Origin: Cristatella mucedo
Taxonomy: Eukaryota; Bryozoa; Phylactolaemata; Cristatellidae
Assembly (NCBI GenBank): GCA_009760855.2
Contig: WPIO01000076.1
Span: forward strand, 1,705,501 to 1,767,500
DNA length: 62,000 nucleotides
Direction: 5' to 3'
The notes under the pieces were generated by a model that was given only the letters and a program-made list of their open reading frames with translations, made no database searches and was not told the origin of the DNA. This document shows, piece after piece, positions 1-11,962 of the stretch (positions within the stretch are counted from its first letter, which is position 1; every line of letters begins with the position of its first letter). Position numbers and translations under genes: made by a program.

Positions 1-113
1 AGACACACACACACACACACACACACACATACGCATGCACACACAGACACACACAGATACGCATGCACACACAGACACACACACAGACACACACAGACAC
101 AGACACACACAGA

Positions 114-165
<52 letters not shown>
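1..165. repeat. (CA)n microsatellite at window edge
   Basis: Nearly continuous CA dinucleotides with interspersed AGACAC variants fill the first 165 bases. Reading frames through it (HTHT-type peptides) are repeat artefacts. Confidence 0.95.
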
Positions 166-166
<1 letters not shown>

Positions 167-689
167 GTGAAGCATAAATGTGCCAGGCCACGGTTCGATC
201 GTCATTCAGGGGTGAGATTAGGGGTCACAGAGCAGCTTTTGCAAGTAGGAGGCTTTGCGTTCAATTGCTTTCAAAAGATTGAGCTTCTCATAAAATCGAG
301 TGGTGGTCCAACAACACTGACATTCCTAAAGGCGAATAACTGACCAATGAGAGCTAATATTACAAACGAAAATCCAGGGATGTATGTATGGCTATTCACA
401 GACACCAGGAATGCAAAAGAGAATTGGATAATGACCACTGCTGCAATCCAATATGCTGCTCCCAAATCCAATGTGAACTCCCTTACGGGAATCAGCTAGC
501 TGGTGCTACTCAACTGGAAATGGCGGGTGGGGCACAGACCATTGAGCAGCTGCTGCAGCAGCTGAACCGGTGCCGGCAGACAGGCACGATTAAGGCTCTC
601 ATTATTACACGGGTGACACACAGCAGTACCCGAGCTTTGATTGCCACGTGCCTTCTAGCAGGTCTAGCTAGCCCTTTCAACTCCCATAC

Positions 690-1780
690 AGCACATCTTG
701 ATCACATTCACACTTGGATGGCAGCAAACTTTCTCAAATTCGGTGGCCATAAAAGCTACTAGTCACGGGAAAAGCTAGGCTTACAAAGATATTGGAAACC
801 CAGCCCTCGAAATGAGCTAGGCCAGTATATCTCCCATTGTATCTGGACGAAATCTGGGTGTGCTGCTCCGAAGTGACCTTTCCCTAGATGACCACAGATC
901 AGCTCCGAAGTCGCCTGCCAACTTTCAGACGTATACCGTTGCAAAAATGGGGCCTGCTTAGACAAAGACACCACCGCTACGCTGGTTCGTGCATTCGTGA
1001 CGTCCAGTCTGGAATCCTGTAAGTCCCTACTCGGTCTTCCTGGCTATGCAATAACATACTTACTATTGACGCAAAACTCTGTTGCCAGGCTGTCTTTCTG
1101 TCGTAGGCATTGTAGCTGTCACATCACACCACTTCTCACTGCACTGGATCCCCATCAAGCAGAGTATCGACTTCAAGGTTACACTACCACTTCACTTTTA
1201 GGTCTTACTTCTTCACTTTTAGGTCTCTTTTCTCGATCTAACGAATCTATCCAAAATATTTTCCAATCAGATCATCGTACCACCCACTCTTTCTGACTCA
1301 AGTCACTTAGTCCTATGTGTCTAACATAACCAGCCTCAAGCCCTTTGTAGACCATACCTTCGGTTCATGGTCTCCTAAAGACTGGAACTCGCTCTCAACC
1401 GACGTCACGACATCCCCCTGACTAGAAATATTAAAAAAGGCAGCCAGAAGCATTTGTACCAGTGTTTGCTTCGGTCTGGTCCGCATGTTTTACTGTCCTT
1501 TGTGTGCTTACGTTCGCTGACACTAAGAATGAAGTAAAAAGTAGTGGCCAGCTGATCAGGCAGCCTCATTACATAGAGGCAGGCAAGCATTTACGTCTTA
1601 CTGTAGACAATAAAGAGTTTTCTGCTGCAGGACACGACCTAGATCGTGACGGTTACCGTGATCGTGATGTGACCACATCTACTATCACTTGCTGATTGAC
1701 ATATTTCCTTTGAAGCATACGTAATGACCCTAGATAGAGATTTGGTTCTCTTACGGTGCTATATATTGTCTTACTACTAT
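690..1780 (+). mobile_element. LINE family A fragment (decayed non-LTR retrotransposon)
   Basis: This degenerate copy runs from the region after the reverse transcriptase (a HTWMAANFLK-like peptide near 712) through a C-terminal part with a HxxSCHIxPLL-like peptide near 1110. It ends in a 3' tail with AGAGATTTGGTTCTCTTACGG near 1735. The same order of segments recurs at 20400-22015 and 59890-61010. Several stops and frameshifts make it non-functional. Family assignment (Jockey superfamily, CR1/L2-like) comes from the recurring C-terminal peptide pattern, not from a search. Confidence 0.75.
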
Positions 1781-1919
1781 TTTTTGTATGTGGTCAGCAC
1801 ACAGCAGCAGTAGCAGCAGTGGGAGTTCAAGCAGCAGGGTCAGATTCAGCTGTAACTGCTGTTGGCCTCGATTGCAGTGATCACCGGCTCAGTCTAGACT
1901 GGACTACCACGGTTTAGTC

Positions 1920-2570
1920 AAGGCTGGACTACCAAAGAAAGTCATTAAGCCTCTGCAGCTGGCTATGAATATGGCTTCAAGATTGTTCAACAGATCCAAG
2001 AGGTTCAGCCAAGTGTTACCCTTGCTTTAGGAGCTATGCTTGCTTCCGGTTGATTTACGAATACAGAGCAGATTTCTCATAACGACCTCCAAGGCCAGCC
2101 ACGGCTTGGCTCCTTCATACCTAGCTGAACTGCTTCACCAGTTTCAGCCTCCTCGTGCCCTCAGGTCCTCTGTTCACAATAAATTTGCTGTTCAAATCCT
2201 AAGCTTGAAGACCATGGACAACACAAGCTTTTGCTCTGCAGGTCCTGGGCTGTGGAACTGACTGCCACAATTCTTACATAACGACATCTATTGTCCTGCT
2301 GCCGACTGTGGCATTTCCTTTCCTGCCTTCTGGAGGCTTTAATGCTCATCACTTCGTCGACAGCTCTCCTGACTCAGCTATGCTTTCCATTTTTTCTTTT
2401 TGCTGCGTGTAATAGTGTCTGCTGGCCGTTTTATTTGCACCGAAAGCCTGTTAGGCTTTGAGTGAACAGGCTTTTAATGCGCTATAGAAAACTCTCTAAA
2501 GCGTAACACATGCCTATTCCTCATGCCTGTTTGGAGTTACAGACAGAGATACAGTACATTGCTATATATG
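1920..2570 (+). mobile_element. LINE family B, C-terminal coding part and 3' tail
   Basis: An open segment near 2040-2260 encodes a typical non-LTR element C-terminus ([20 protein letters not shown]). It is followed by a characteristic 3' end in which a 'gcgctata..aaactctc' block leads to 'ggagttacagacagagata'. The same family recurs at 52960-53490, and truncated tails occur at 3526, 4968, 51285 and 55795. Truncated at the 5' end. Confidence 0.8.
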
Positions 2571-3525
2571 ATGTCAAATAAGTCGTGCGGCCGTGCACTC
2601 TCACAATTCAAAGGTCAGAATGCAGGTCTCGCTTCAGATCTAGCAGCACGTGGACCGAGCTGCCATCCCTGCCGAGCAAAGAGCATGGGTGGTGAATAGT
2701 GGCCTTATACTTACGGCTGAGCCTGCCTGCAGCAGCTGCTGCCAGTCTGCTTTACAGGAGGTCGATAGCTGTCAGGCGGGCATGGCTCAATGCTTGCTGG
2801 AAATGGACAAGCCGCACGATTGCAGTTCAGCTGCAGGCTACCTATAAGGATAAACTGTATTTCCATTACAAGCATTATCAAAATTTGAAGCTTTCTCTAA
2901 ACATCAAAGCTGGGGGGACTACAAGAATGTGAGCAATGTGGATCAATGCCAGTGAATTCTTCAAGGAATGAGAACAGAAATAAGTCAGACCACTAAGAAA
3001 ATATAGAAGCCAGTAGGGTAAACAACCACGTGCTCGGGGAAACTGTTGACAGCTTACAGCATTAGCCAACCTTAGCCAACTCACCAGGCCAAGGTCAGCG
3101 ATTATTTCTGACTTGAAAGGACTTCGCACAGCAGTGACTCCAGGCTATAAACGAGACTACTTTCTGTGCTCTTGGGTCATATGGTTCCAGCTGCACGGAG
3201 GCTCCCACTGCACGACCCTGAGCTCTGGTCGCTCGAATCCTGCAATCCTGGCAATTCTACACTGCTCTTCTGCTGCTAGGCAAATGTGGCTTGTGAATCA
3301 GCCGACCTTTACTATTTGTGTACTGAGGCTCATGGCACCAAATGCAGGCTCCGGCGCCATGGGCATTCCTTGCTGGCTCACCGTTAACTGACACGGCTGC
3401 TAGGACAAGCTTAGCGTGGCTTGGGTGCAGTGTCTGCGTTCGCTGCACGACCCTGGTGTTAGAGCGACTGTAAAAGCTATCAGGTTCTCATTTTTTGCAC
3501 GATATAAAGACTGCTGGAAACCTTT
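2571..3525. other. No recognisable gene or repeat
   Basis: Only short frames without recognisable peptides occur here, and I see no clear repeat signature. If the CRIM1-like gene continues to the left, this stretch would be its intron 2. Confidence 0.5.
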
Positions 3526-3630
3526 GGCACGCCGAAAGTCACTGAGACATTGAGTGCACTATGAAAACGTCTCTAGCAAGCACCTGCTTAGTATTTGAGG
3601 ACTTACAGACAGAGTATACATGCACACACA
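3526..3630 (+). mobile_element. LINE family B 3' tail remnant
   Basis: It carries the B-family tail order: a GCCGAAAG block, then 'gagtgcactatgaaaac', then 'acttacagacagagta'. Only about 100 bases survive, consistent with strong 5' truncation. Confidence 0.6.
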
Positions 3631-4273
3631 CACATCGGATTTACAGGTGGCACGACTAGTTCTCAGTGCAGCAGGGAATCTCACTCAAACTCTAGTATGG
3701 CAGTTTAAGATGCAAGCTTTCTAATCCTATGCCTTTGAAGTCCACACGAAAATAAGCAGCCAATAAAAGCCACCAAGCACTCGATACAACACGGAAAGGT
3801 TTTAAGCACCAAATACGACCCAGCTCAATGGGACTACCAAAACGTGATACGACGTGATCACATTTCGAGTTTCACGATGGATTTGCTCGATAGTCCAGCA
3901 TCTCAGTAAGTGACATACTATTAAAAAACATTCGAGGTCAGTGCCAAGGCCAAATAATCCAAACTACAATTGCTAGATGGCACGATGCTGCGGCAGGTTC
4001 GTGCGTTTAGGTTCTGCAGGTACTTCCAACGAACCGCTCATGCCATTAGCAATATGTATCGAAATCTTAAGTAGCCCAACCGTTAGAGCATGCACAAGTG
4101 GCCCCAGCTTTCTACAGCCTGACGTTTGCTTTTCATGATACGTAGCAAGCAATTCCCAAATAATGACGGTCTCATTTTTCATGAAAATTTAGAGTAAGAA
4201 TTCTGCCCAGCGTCTTGCCATGTTCGTGTGTGGGAGTGTAAGGACCGTTTTTTGGCCGTTTGTGTACAATGTG

Positions 4274-4380
4274 TATGTTTGTGGGTGCTTGCTTGCTTGC
4301 ATGGGTGGGTGGGTGGGTGGGTGCATGTGAATTTGTGAATGCATGTGAGTTTGTGTGTGTGCATGTGAGTTTGCCCATCT
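4274..4380. repeat. GT-rich minisatellite (GGTGGGT and TGCATGTGAG units)
   Basis: Short repeated units CTTG, GGGT and GCATGTGAGTTTGTG follow one another. This is low-complexity DNA on the strand opposite the CRIM1-like gene, in intron or intergenic position. Confidence 0.8.
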
Positions 4381-4421
4381 GTCATGAGGGTAAATTCATT
4401 ATTCATACATGTATTCGTGTG

Positions 4422-4426
<5 letters not shown>

Positions 4427-4481
<55 letters not shown>
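4427..4481. repeat. (CA)n microsatellite
   Basis: About 25 uninterrupted CA units are preceded by a GTGTGCGCGC purine-pyrimidine alternating stretch with Z-DNA potential. Confidence 0.95.
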
Positions 4482-4669
4482 GACAGGGGCTAGATAAGTG
4501 CTTAGTTTAATGCTTGGAGAGGGAAAGCTGATTGGAAAAGCGTAATTTGCTTCCAGCTCTACACAGTGGGTGCTACAGTGTCTATATTTGTTTGACGTCA
4601 TAAGCTTGCTAGCAAGACAATACACAATGACAGCCATGCTAGACTGCATAGGAAATATGAGAAGGTAAT

Positions 4670-5380
4670 AGTAATAATAATAATGCACATGATAAAGCGC
4701 CCTCAGAGAACTCAATCTCTTCCTAGGTGCTTTGCATTTGCTGCAAAGAGAAATGCAATTGAATGGTGAGTAAAATCATGCTTGATAAACGAACAAAATG
4801 AATAACATGGTTAGGGGTGACATGCACAGGGTCAGCACGCAAATGTGGTTAGTGGCTGCATGCACAGTGTCAGCACGCATAAGCACACGAAGGACGAATC
4901 ACAGGGACCCACTTAATGCTGGCTTAAATAGGTTTGTTTTTAAGTTCTTTTTAAATGTGGTCAAGTCGTCTGTTGGGTACCGAATGGGTACCGAAAGCCG
5001 CTTAGGCTATGAGTGCACTATACAAAACTCTCCTTTGTAACACCCACACGGTCTTTATGACTTAGTGGAGTTACAGACGGAGATACAAGTCAGGGGATGT
5101 TCTGACGCAAGTCGGAAGAGAGTTCCAGGCTTTGGGAGCATACGAACTAAATGCACGGTTTCAAAAGGATTCGAGGTTGGTAAGAGGTATTGGTAAACTG
5201 TTGGATTGCGAGGGGCGGGTGGGACGATGACGCCTGGTGGGGGAGTAGATCTGAGAGATAGGCTGGAGCCAAAGAATGAAGTGACCTAAAAGTTAGCGAC
5301 AAAACCTTGAAGTCAATCCGTTGCTTGACTGGTAGCCAGTGCAGGTCTTCGAGAAGTGGTAATCACCTGTGAGAGCCCCA
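4670..5380 (-). mobile_element. LINE family A 3' part, reverse orientation, with nested family B insertion
   Basis: Read on the minus strand this is the C-terminal coding part (5380-5090), the 3' UTR with repeated 'acaGTGTCAGCACGC' motifs, and the tail ending in (ATT)n at 4670-4685. It is interrupted at 4968-5085 by a family B tail. Non-functional remnant. Confidence 0.85.
4968..5085 (+). mobile_element. Nested LINE family B 3' tail with target-site duplication
   Basis: The 118 bases match the end of family B (compare 53360-53480). They are flanked by the direct repeat CAAGTC at 4962-4967 and 5086-5091. Removing the insert and one CAAGTC restores the uninterrupted family A sequence seen at 45680-45710. 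This is a textbook 5'-truncated target-primed insertion. Confidence 0.85.
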
Positions 5381-5526
5381 ACTTAGATAGAGAAAAGTTA
5401 TCCACAATACCTACCAGCCAAAGACAGGAAACATTCAGTTAAAGAGAGGAAGGGCGACTACAAACCGCTACTCCTCTGAGTGAGTGTACTACGAAAGCAA
5501 GCTGTGCGTGCACGTTTAAGTCATAC

Positions 5527-5646
5527 CGAGAAGAGATTTTTCACATGCAGCCTTCGACGAATGCTGGAAATGTCGAGTACAGCTGAATCCACACTCGCAC
5601 TCGCCATCGAAGATATTGCAGCCGAATTCGTGATGGCTCTTACATT
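5527..5646 (-). CDS. CRIM1: CRIM1-like exon 2
   Basis: This exon is 120 bases long and phase 1 at both ends. The acceptor is CAG at 5647-5649 read on the minus strand, with a good pyrimidine tract; the donor is gtatga just below 5527. Six cysteines are spaced as in the post-IGFBP segment of CRIM1 (ECK..., GCNI..GECECGFSC..., AACEK). Confidence 0.85.
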
Positions 5647-8600
5647 CTGAAAAAGAAATGCAGACGATGGCTGCAACAGCCGACGAAAAACACTTTGAAG
5701 ATAAAAAATAAAACACAAATATATTTCACTTTTATAGCAGCCTAAGAGAACTTAACCTCTATTCAGGTGCTTCCACACGGTGAGGTGAGAGCACACTGAC
5801 CTTGGTTCGAGGTGAACGAACACCTTGACCACTGGGCCAAACCAATGCAGCAAAGATGACAAAAGCAGCTAGACAGAAGCTTTACGTGTGCCGAAGTAGG
5901 AAGCCAAGAAGATTTTGTTGGCAATGGCAGGTCTAGGATTACGTGAATACTACTAAACATGGTAAAAGGATTTGCATACACGAAATAGGAGATAAGGCAA
6001 GGCTAGAGGCCTAACAAGGCATAAGCACAAGTGCTAGTAAAACATGTGCCAAAAAACGCCATCGAAAGTGCCATTACAAAATGGTCTCTTTGTTCGTGAC
6101 TGATAACAGCCTTCTGCATAACAATCATTCCCAACGAAAATAAATCTACTGTTATTATTCAATATATTTTCTCTCAGAAATGAGCCTCCTGCAAGGATGC
6201 TGTGGATAAGTAATGACAACAGAGTAAAGATAAACTAATTAACCAGCTTCATTTATCTAATGGCAGAATAGCTTTAAGCTATATCGCTTCGGTTCACCTC
6301 TGAGTGCGATCAACAAGACTAACTTCTTATAATGACCACGATGCTTGTCTGATACGCTTAGCCCTATTTTATTTAACGATCTTGCTAGTTCTAGAGATGG
6401 TCACAGAAAATTTGTATCAGGTAAATAGCTGCTTTCCTCTGTTTGGCGGAATGCGTGGTTTAGCAGCCAGCGATGCACCCTTTTTAGGCTTTCACCCATT
6501 CGGCTAATAATAAAAGATTGGCTACTGAAGGACTTGAAACTATGACCTAGGTCATAAAGCTCGTAGTAGCTTACCTCAGGGCTAAGATCGAGCGAGTCGC
6601 TTGGTAACTAATCATGGCCAGAATGACCTTCTCAGCCTCACTCTGTATTCGCCGATTAGAGCCTGCACCAGTGATATTTGCACTTGTATGGCAACTAATC
6701 CTTAAAGCTTTATTATGATAAAAACCAGCCCACTAGTTCTGGGCAAGCATAGTGTCACTTTCAAGTTGGAAGTCCTCACCCTCCGGTTCGTCTAGCATCA
6801 CTCCCTCCATGACGTTAGCCCGTAATCAGGGCATATATACTGTTGTTAAACGATTGTCATGAGTTGAGCACACTGCCTCTAATGTCAGGTCGGCCAACTT
6901 TCAGCTGAAGATCTGTGCCAAAATTAGGGCCTGCTTAGACAAGGTAACGATAGCCTAAATAGATTATGACCTTATGACTAGAAAGAGATTATGAGTTTTC
7001 CAAGGGCACTATATACACTGAATTATTATTATTATTATTGTGACATTGCATCTAAAATACTGTCCCATTCCATTTTTTCATTACTCTTGGGTAGTGCCCT
7101 TGATCGCCTGCAACTGGTGCACAACTAAGCAGTTCGTCTGGCATACTGTTAATGGCATTGCTGCCACGGCACACTGTCTGTCTGAGCTTCACCGACTCTC
7201 TATCACGGATCGAATCGACTTCAAGATGCTCCCACTGGCCTATGGGGGGCACTTGACTCTCTTGCACCAGCCCACATATCCTTTAGCTCCTTGCTGTTAC
7301 AGCGAGCTCTCGCACCTCCCACTCTGCTATCGAGGCTTCGAGCTGAGGCCGGTGGCTACCACTCGGAGGTGGGTGTGGCGCTTTGCTTGTGGAGTAGCAG
7401 ACGTGCACGAGTAGTAGCACATGTGCACATCGTGCAACCTTTCAAAGCTGCGATCACCAGGTACTTCCCGAAATGCACTCAGACACGATCAGGCGCCGTC
7501 TAGCGCCAGTCAGCGCTCGAGCCCAACACAGATAACGACAACAAAGGCCACACTCATCTCACTGGCTTTCACCTGTAACACCTGTTCAATACAGCTAGCA
7601 CCTGTTCAATAGTCGAACAAGGCTTTGTCCAAGGTAGGGGTGCCGTGCCGTGATGCATTGTGTGTGTACCTCAAGCTCTCCCAAGCCATAGCAGTGAGTG
7701 CAAGTGAGGAATGACTACGAAGCCATTGACCATTATGCCCCCCCCCCCAGCGTTTGCACATACCAGTGCAGGTGTGCGAGCCTGCCTCAGTGGCATGTGC
7801 ACAGGCGTGGTGCACACAGCCCCCTGCTGCCTGCATTCGACTGCCATAAAGGGCGTGTGATCGGACATCACTTGACATTTGATAGGCAGCAAGCCAAATG
7901 TCCTTGAGTATGAGCTTTACCGAGAGCTAAATCTGTGCTTCTTTTGAACACAGTTTTTGAGCTGCAGCACAACTGAATGGAAGTATATATATAACCGAAG
8001 GTGATCATCTCTAGAAAGATAGATAGCCATTTCTATGCTCGCCATGAGTCCATCTTGGACAGCGCATCCAAGGCTGCTGCGAGTTCGAGCCCGGAGCTGG
8101 GTGCCCGAACATCCGGTGTTTGCTGCTGGAGCAAGCTGCATCACTAGACAGGACTCCACAGAAGAGTCGTGTCACAGTCTGAGGCACTTTCTAGAAAAAT
8201 AAATCGAGACTATTCTTTTCCTTCGTGTGAAAGTGAGTGACATGCTCTACTTTATCAACAGTTACCATTTCATCCGACGGCAGAACTTACGGCACTGCAG
8301 GCCTCCTATCCTCCTGACCTTAGTCAAATGGCGGGCCTAAGCACGGCAGGGTCACAGCAGCCGGCATGCTCAGACAGGAATGTCAAGGGCAATTCCCACG
8401 ATGGCAAGTAGCAGCAGCAGCAGCAGCAGGCAAAGGGAAGGCACTACTTGCCAAGTGTCTAAACTGCAGAGGTCAGCTATGCTGAGTAGTCATCACAGCC
8501 TAAGTACACTCTTCATTGTTAACAAAATTCGCGCACAGAGGTTTGCTCCCATAACGATCCAAGGTTCAAAACGCGATTAAGAAGCCAGGTCTTCGACTTA

Positions 8601-11252
8601 TCGGTAAGATGCATCTGCCACTTCAGCTGACCCCCCCCACAGTGGCATGTCGACAAGAAAGGAATAAAGGGAGCACAATATACAAGCTTTCGTTTGTTTG
8701 AAAACACTCCAGTCGTATCTTAATCCAGTGATCAGGCGTTTTGCACTTCACGAGAGACTGGTGTTTGATTATTCTAGCCTGACAGCAGGCAGTTCTCTGC
8801 TGCTGCCCTCTGGACGTGGAGTTAAAGCAAGCCTTTGCATTGTGGCCGAATTCTGCTCGGCTTAAAACTGAGCCCACTGAATCTTCGGATCGTCCAGCCT
8901 TTCATAAATCCTCTAGTGCCAGCCAATCCTTTCTGCTATGCCGACAAGCCACGAGCCGAACTCAGTAAATAAACCGAGTCGAACCGGTAGAACCGGTGCT
9001 GCAATGACGATGAGCAGCAGCGATCCAGCGCTTGCTGTGGTCACTGACAGCTCCACTGTGTGACTGCTGCAATCACAATCCTCATGGACACAATTGGCTT
9101 GTTCCAGCAGTAGGCTTTGCTGTTATAGAAATGCTTGCACTCCTCGTCCTGGCGACCGTCGAATCAGGAACTCTGCGCCGTCGACGAAAGAGTCGATTTT
9201 GCATGCCACCAGTTCATTAACCATCCCTCTATTACGATTAGTCTGGTAAATCCGTTCGACGGTTCGGCTCCTGCTACAGCGAGCCCTCACTCCTTCACTG
9301 AACGCCACTAGGTGCCATTGCTGGTCGGAGAAATTCCGGCGGACACGGCAGAAAGCGAGTTAGTCTCTTGCCCACCATGCTCGGCCCCCGAGAACCGGCA
9401 GCAGGCATGAGTTCGGTGACACCGGTGGCTTATTTACGATGGATAGGTTTGGCTCAGACATGATAGCATGCTTACAGCCTCTGGCGACCAGCGCACGTGT
9501 TCAATAATTTATGGCTAAGAGCTCTACAACGTTGATATCAAACAGGGCTCTACAAGACCGCTGCCCAGTTCAGTCACGTGTACCAGTCGCGTAGCAGACT
9601 GCAGCTAAAGTGGCAGGTGCCTCTGTTTTGGCCACACCGGCTTGCCACGCTGCTGCAGCCACGAGCATTGACCAGGCTTTGCCGAGGACATAGCATGGAT
9701 GCTTGTGCTGAATGCTGTGACAACACAGCTCGGACTAAGGCTGCAGCTCAATTGCTCAAAGCGCTATATATCAGCTAGCAAGATTCAGCTAAAGCACGGT
9801 TACTCTAGCTGAAGATTACATAACAATTCCTGGCGCGGCCGCCAGGGCATCACACTACCGTCGACCTCGTAGCATGACCTGAACAGAACGCTGCCACAGC
9901 TTGAGTAAGAATTAGACGGTTGGCTGTCTCGACTAGTCTGGCGCTAGACTGCACAACAGAGTTCCCTGGACTGTGTGGCGCGTTTGCATACTGTTTTAAT
10001 TGCATGCCTTTGGTTCATATAGACTGACTCAGGACGAACCTCAATGGCCGGGACGGCAGGAGTGAGAGGAGGCGGGCAGAGGCGACATGCTGCAGACTCG
10101 GCAAGAGCTCCGTGGCAGCTTCGAGGCGATCGTGCGTGCACAGCTGCTGCTGCTGCAGTGCCCAAGCTGCGGTAGAAGCTGGGCTGCACCTGCCTGCAAA
10201 GTCTTCAAAGGGGCCTTCAACTACGGATTCAAGAGGGTTCTATAGCATGTAAAACAGGCAAAGGCCGCATGCCAGGCACTCGACGCCGGCTGCATGTTTC
10301 ATCAATGGTGTGGTGTGCCCACGAAGTACTGCAGTGCATGCAGGCCACCACTAGCCAGTGCCGGTAGCTGAAACCCGAAGGCAGAGTGATCACTTATGCC
10401 TACTAAAAGGAAGAGAAGAGAACGTGCATTGAGCGGCAACAACAAGCAAGGTCTAACGGCGCAGTGCTATTAGCTCCCTGCGAGTTCTTGACAGCCCGGC
10501 GGTGCATCTCAGGCCAATGCTGGAGAATCGCCTCGACAGGCATGGGCAGCAGCGGCCAACAAACATAAATGAGGCTGCATCGAGGCAGCAACATGGGCGA
10601 CATGCTAGCAACGCCAAGATAAGCAGACAGCTTGTGCAACAGCACCACTGGCTGGCTGGACGCGTCCAATAAACCTGTGCATCACGTGACTGCAGCACTG
10701 CAGCCAGCCACGTGCAAGCCAATGGATCGGCTTGCGAATGATCGCTCGGCCAAGTTTCGGCGAACACCCGTCTCAATGTAAGCAACTCTGAGGCTGAGCC
10801 CAGCATGAGACCCACAACAAGTCGGCCAATGGCCGATTGTTCTTATTTCGACGCTGCAACACGATGGCATGCCGTTGTAAGGCAAGCAAATAGGCGAGAG
10901 GAAGCAGCACAGGCACTTGCATACACGAAACAACAACCCTACAACCAAACAAAAGCAGACTTCTCGGCAGCACCATTGAAGACGTCAGCGACTCGTAACT
11001 GACAAGCTATAGGGAGTTTATCAGCCGAGCCAAGGCCGGTCGGATGAAAAGCGAAAATACGATTTCGGTGCAGACGCCTTTTTTAAACTAGTGATCCTAG
11101 GTGCCAGTAGAAAATTTTTGCAGCTTTCTCGGAATTCTTCCACCAGCTGTCTCTGCTGGCCAGGTACGGTACGGGACGAGGGTAAGTCGCCTGCGATCAA
11201 TGGTACAGCAGCAGCACAAGTGGACATTTGGAGACTGCTCCATCTCTCTCCA

Positions 11253-11329
<77 letters not shown>

Positions 11330-11719
11330 GACGGCTGGCGCTCAAATCACCGGGGAAGGGGGAAGCAGGTCGCAGGCGCATGGCTTAGCGGGAGCAGAGC
11401 TCTCACCTCTGCAAACACCTGCTGCATCCGAGCTCTGAAGGGCTGGAATCCTGGAGCCGAGCTCGACGCTCAGCTCGCAGTAGAGCCCGCTGCCGCACGT
11501 GCCGGCTAGACCGTGTAGTCCGCCGCACGATTGGTTCACTTTCCGGCCGCACTCCAGGCAGCAGCCGCAGACGTCGGGCACTCGTCCGGCGGTGCAATTC
11601 TCCGGTCGAACGCAGGTTTGCTTGTTACATACGCAACTCAATGCCGACGCCGAGTCACTAAACCGCCAGGCTACCAGCAGAGCGGCCACCAGACAGCCGC
11701 CGCCGCACCCACGGGCCAT
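5527..11719 (-). CDS. CRIM1: CRIM1-like cysteine-rich transmembrane BMP regulator, first two coding exons (gene partial)
   Basis: The minus-strand gene has exon 1 at 11719-11407 and exon 2 at 5646-5527; the remainder lies beyond the left edge. Exon 1 starts with ATG, has a hydrophobic signal peptide (residues about 1-27), then an IGFBP-type N-terminal domain with CGCCLEC and GTCGSGLYC. Exon 2 encodes GCNIFDGECEC, matching the segment that follows the IGFBP domain in vertebrate CRIM1. Exon 1 ends in phase 1 at a gtgaga donor and exon 2 begins in phase 1 after a ttctttttcag acceptor, joining as ...GVCR-E-CKSHH. Known CRIM1 is a type I membrane protein with von Willebrand C repeats that binds BMPs; those repeats are not in this window. 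The IGFBP domain alone also occurs in IGFBP7 and SIBD proteins, but exon 2 favours CRIM1. Intron 1 is 5760 bases and contains LINE/SINE debris. Confidence 0.85.
5727..5850 (-). mobile_element. tRNA-derived SINE, family 1
   Basis: Read on the minus strand it begins with a tRNA-like head (TGGTTTGGCCCAGTGGTCAAGG, an A-box context) and a B-box-like CCTCGAACC. It then has a 3' tail (GAATAGAGGTTAAGTTCTC) resembling the LINE A tail. Related copies lie at 12829, 39188, 41086 and 45451. Confidence 0.75.
6500..6605 (-). mobile_element. Possible tRNA-derived SINE, family 2, degenerate
   Basis: The stretch with 'gattggctactgaaggacttgaaact' and later 'gcttacctcagggct' follows the order of the clearer copy at 55440-55520, but with many substitutions. 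Confidence 0.4.
6855..7310 (+). mobile_element. LINE family A fragment interrupted by a second tail
   Basis: The start (6880-6940) and end (7105-7270) are neighbouring parts of family A. They include the 'TGCTTAGACA' motif and a segment related to the HWLPVKQRIDFK region. They are separated by a short LINE/SINE tail at about 6955-7040 that ends in (ATT)n. This suggests a tail inserted into an older copy. Confidence 0.65.
7311..8757. other. CRIM1-like intron 1 segment without recognisable gene
   Basis: This is moderately GC-rich DNA with a C10 homopolymer at 7738-7748 and a CAG run at 8410-8430. The short frames on both strands have no recognisable motif. Confidence 0.5.
8758..9065. repeat. 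Direct repeat copy 1 (matches 12437-12712)
   Basis: Shared landmarks in order are 'GGTGTTTGATT..CTAGCCTGAC', 'GCTGCTGCCCTCTGGACGT', 'TTCTGCTCGGCTTAAAACTGA', 'CTGAATCTTCGGATC', 'CAATCCTTTCTG' and 'TGTGGTCACTGACAG'. By eye identity is high with small indels. Its nature (unknown dispersed repeat or local duplication) is unresolved. Confidence 0.8.
9066..11250. other. CRIM1-like intron 1, proximal part, no recognisable gene
   Basis: The sequence is GC-rich with CTG/CAG-rich patches (for example 10140-10160). Short overlapping frames on both strands show no domain pattern. Confidence 0.5.
11261..11329. repeat. (CT)n microsatellite inside CRIM1-like intron 1
   Basis: About 34 CT units lie roughly 80 bases downstream of the exon 1 donor in transcript direction (GA-rich on the coding strand). 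This gives long apparent RERE and SLSL frames that are not genes. Confidence 0.95.
11407..11719 (-). CDS. CRIM1: CRIM1-like exon 1 (signal peptide and IGFBP-type domain)
   Basis: ATG is at 11719-11717 on the minus strand. The exon holds 104 codons plus one base. A Gly/Cys/Leu-rich leader ends near SASA-LSC. Twelve cysteines then follow the IGFBP N-domain pattern, with CGCC followed by the CGG...GTC motif, ending at AGVC as in vertebrate CRIM1. The donor is gtgaga at 11406-11401 read in reverse. Confidence 0.88.
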
Positions 11720-11962
11720 CGATTCAGGGACTGGACCAAGCTGACGATGGTGTGCTCAACGCTATGCCTCTAGATCGGCAAAAACTGCTAGTCAGCCATT
11801 GCAACCGACCAGTGCCGGCCGCCCGGACGCAGGAGATGCTGAGCGTCAAGTTCGGACAGCTATCCGGCAGCTGAGAGCCACGAATGTACGAAACGAGTAA
11901 AGAGTGAACCCTGACCAAGTTTCGCAGCGAAGCCCGCCCACCCACTGCAGAGGGCTACTGCA

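Noticed and set aside
4179-4715. 178-codon minus frame
   Set aside because: It runs through the (CA)n and GT-rich repeats and a LINE tail; length comes from low complexity.
1-5520. Further CRIM1-like exons on the minus strand
   Set aside because: Looked for Cys-rich VWC-type frames with splice sites and found none; the remaining exons probably lie outside the window.
11091-11509. Overlapping SLSL/RERE frames on both strands
   Set aside because: Produced by the (CT)n microsatellite in the CRIM1-like intron.
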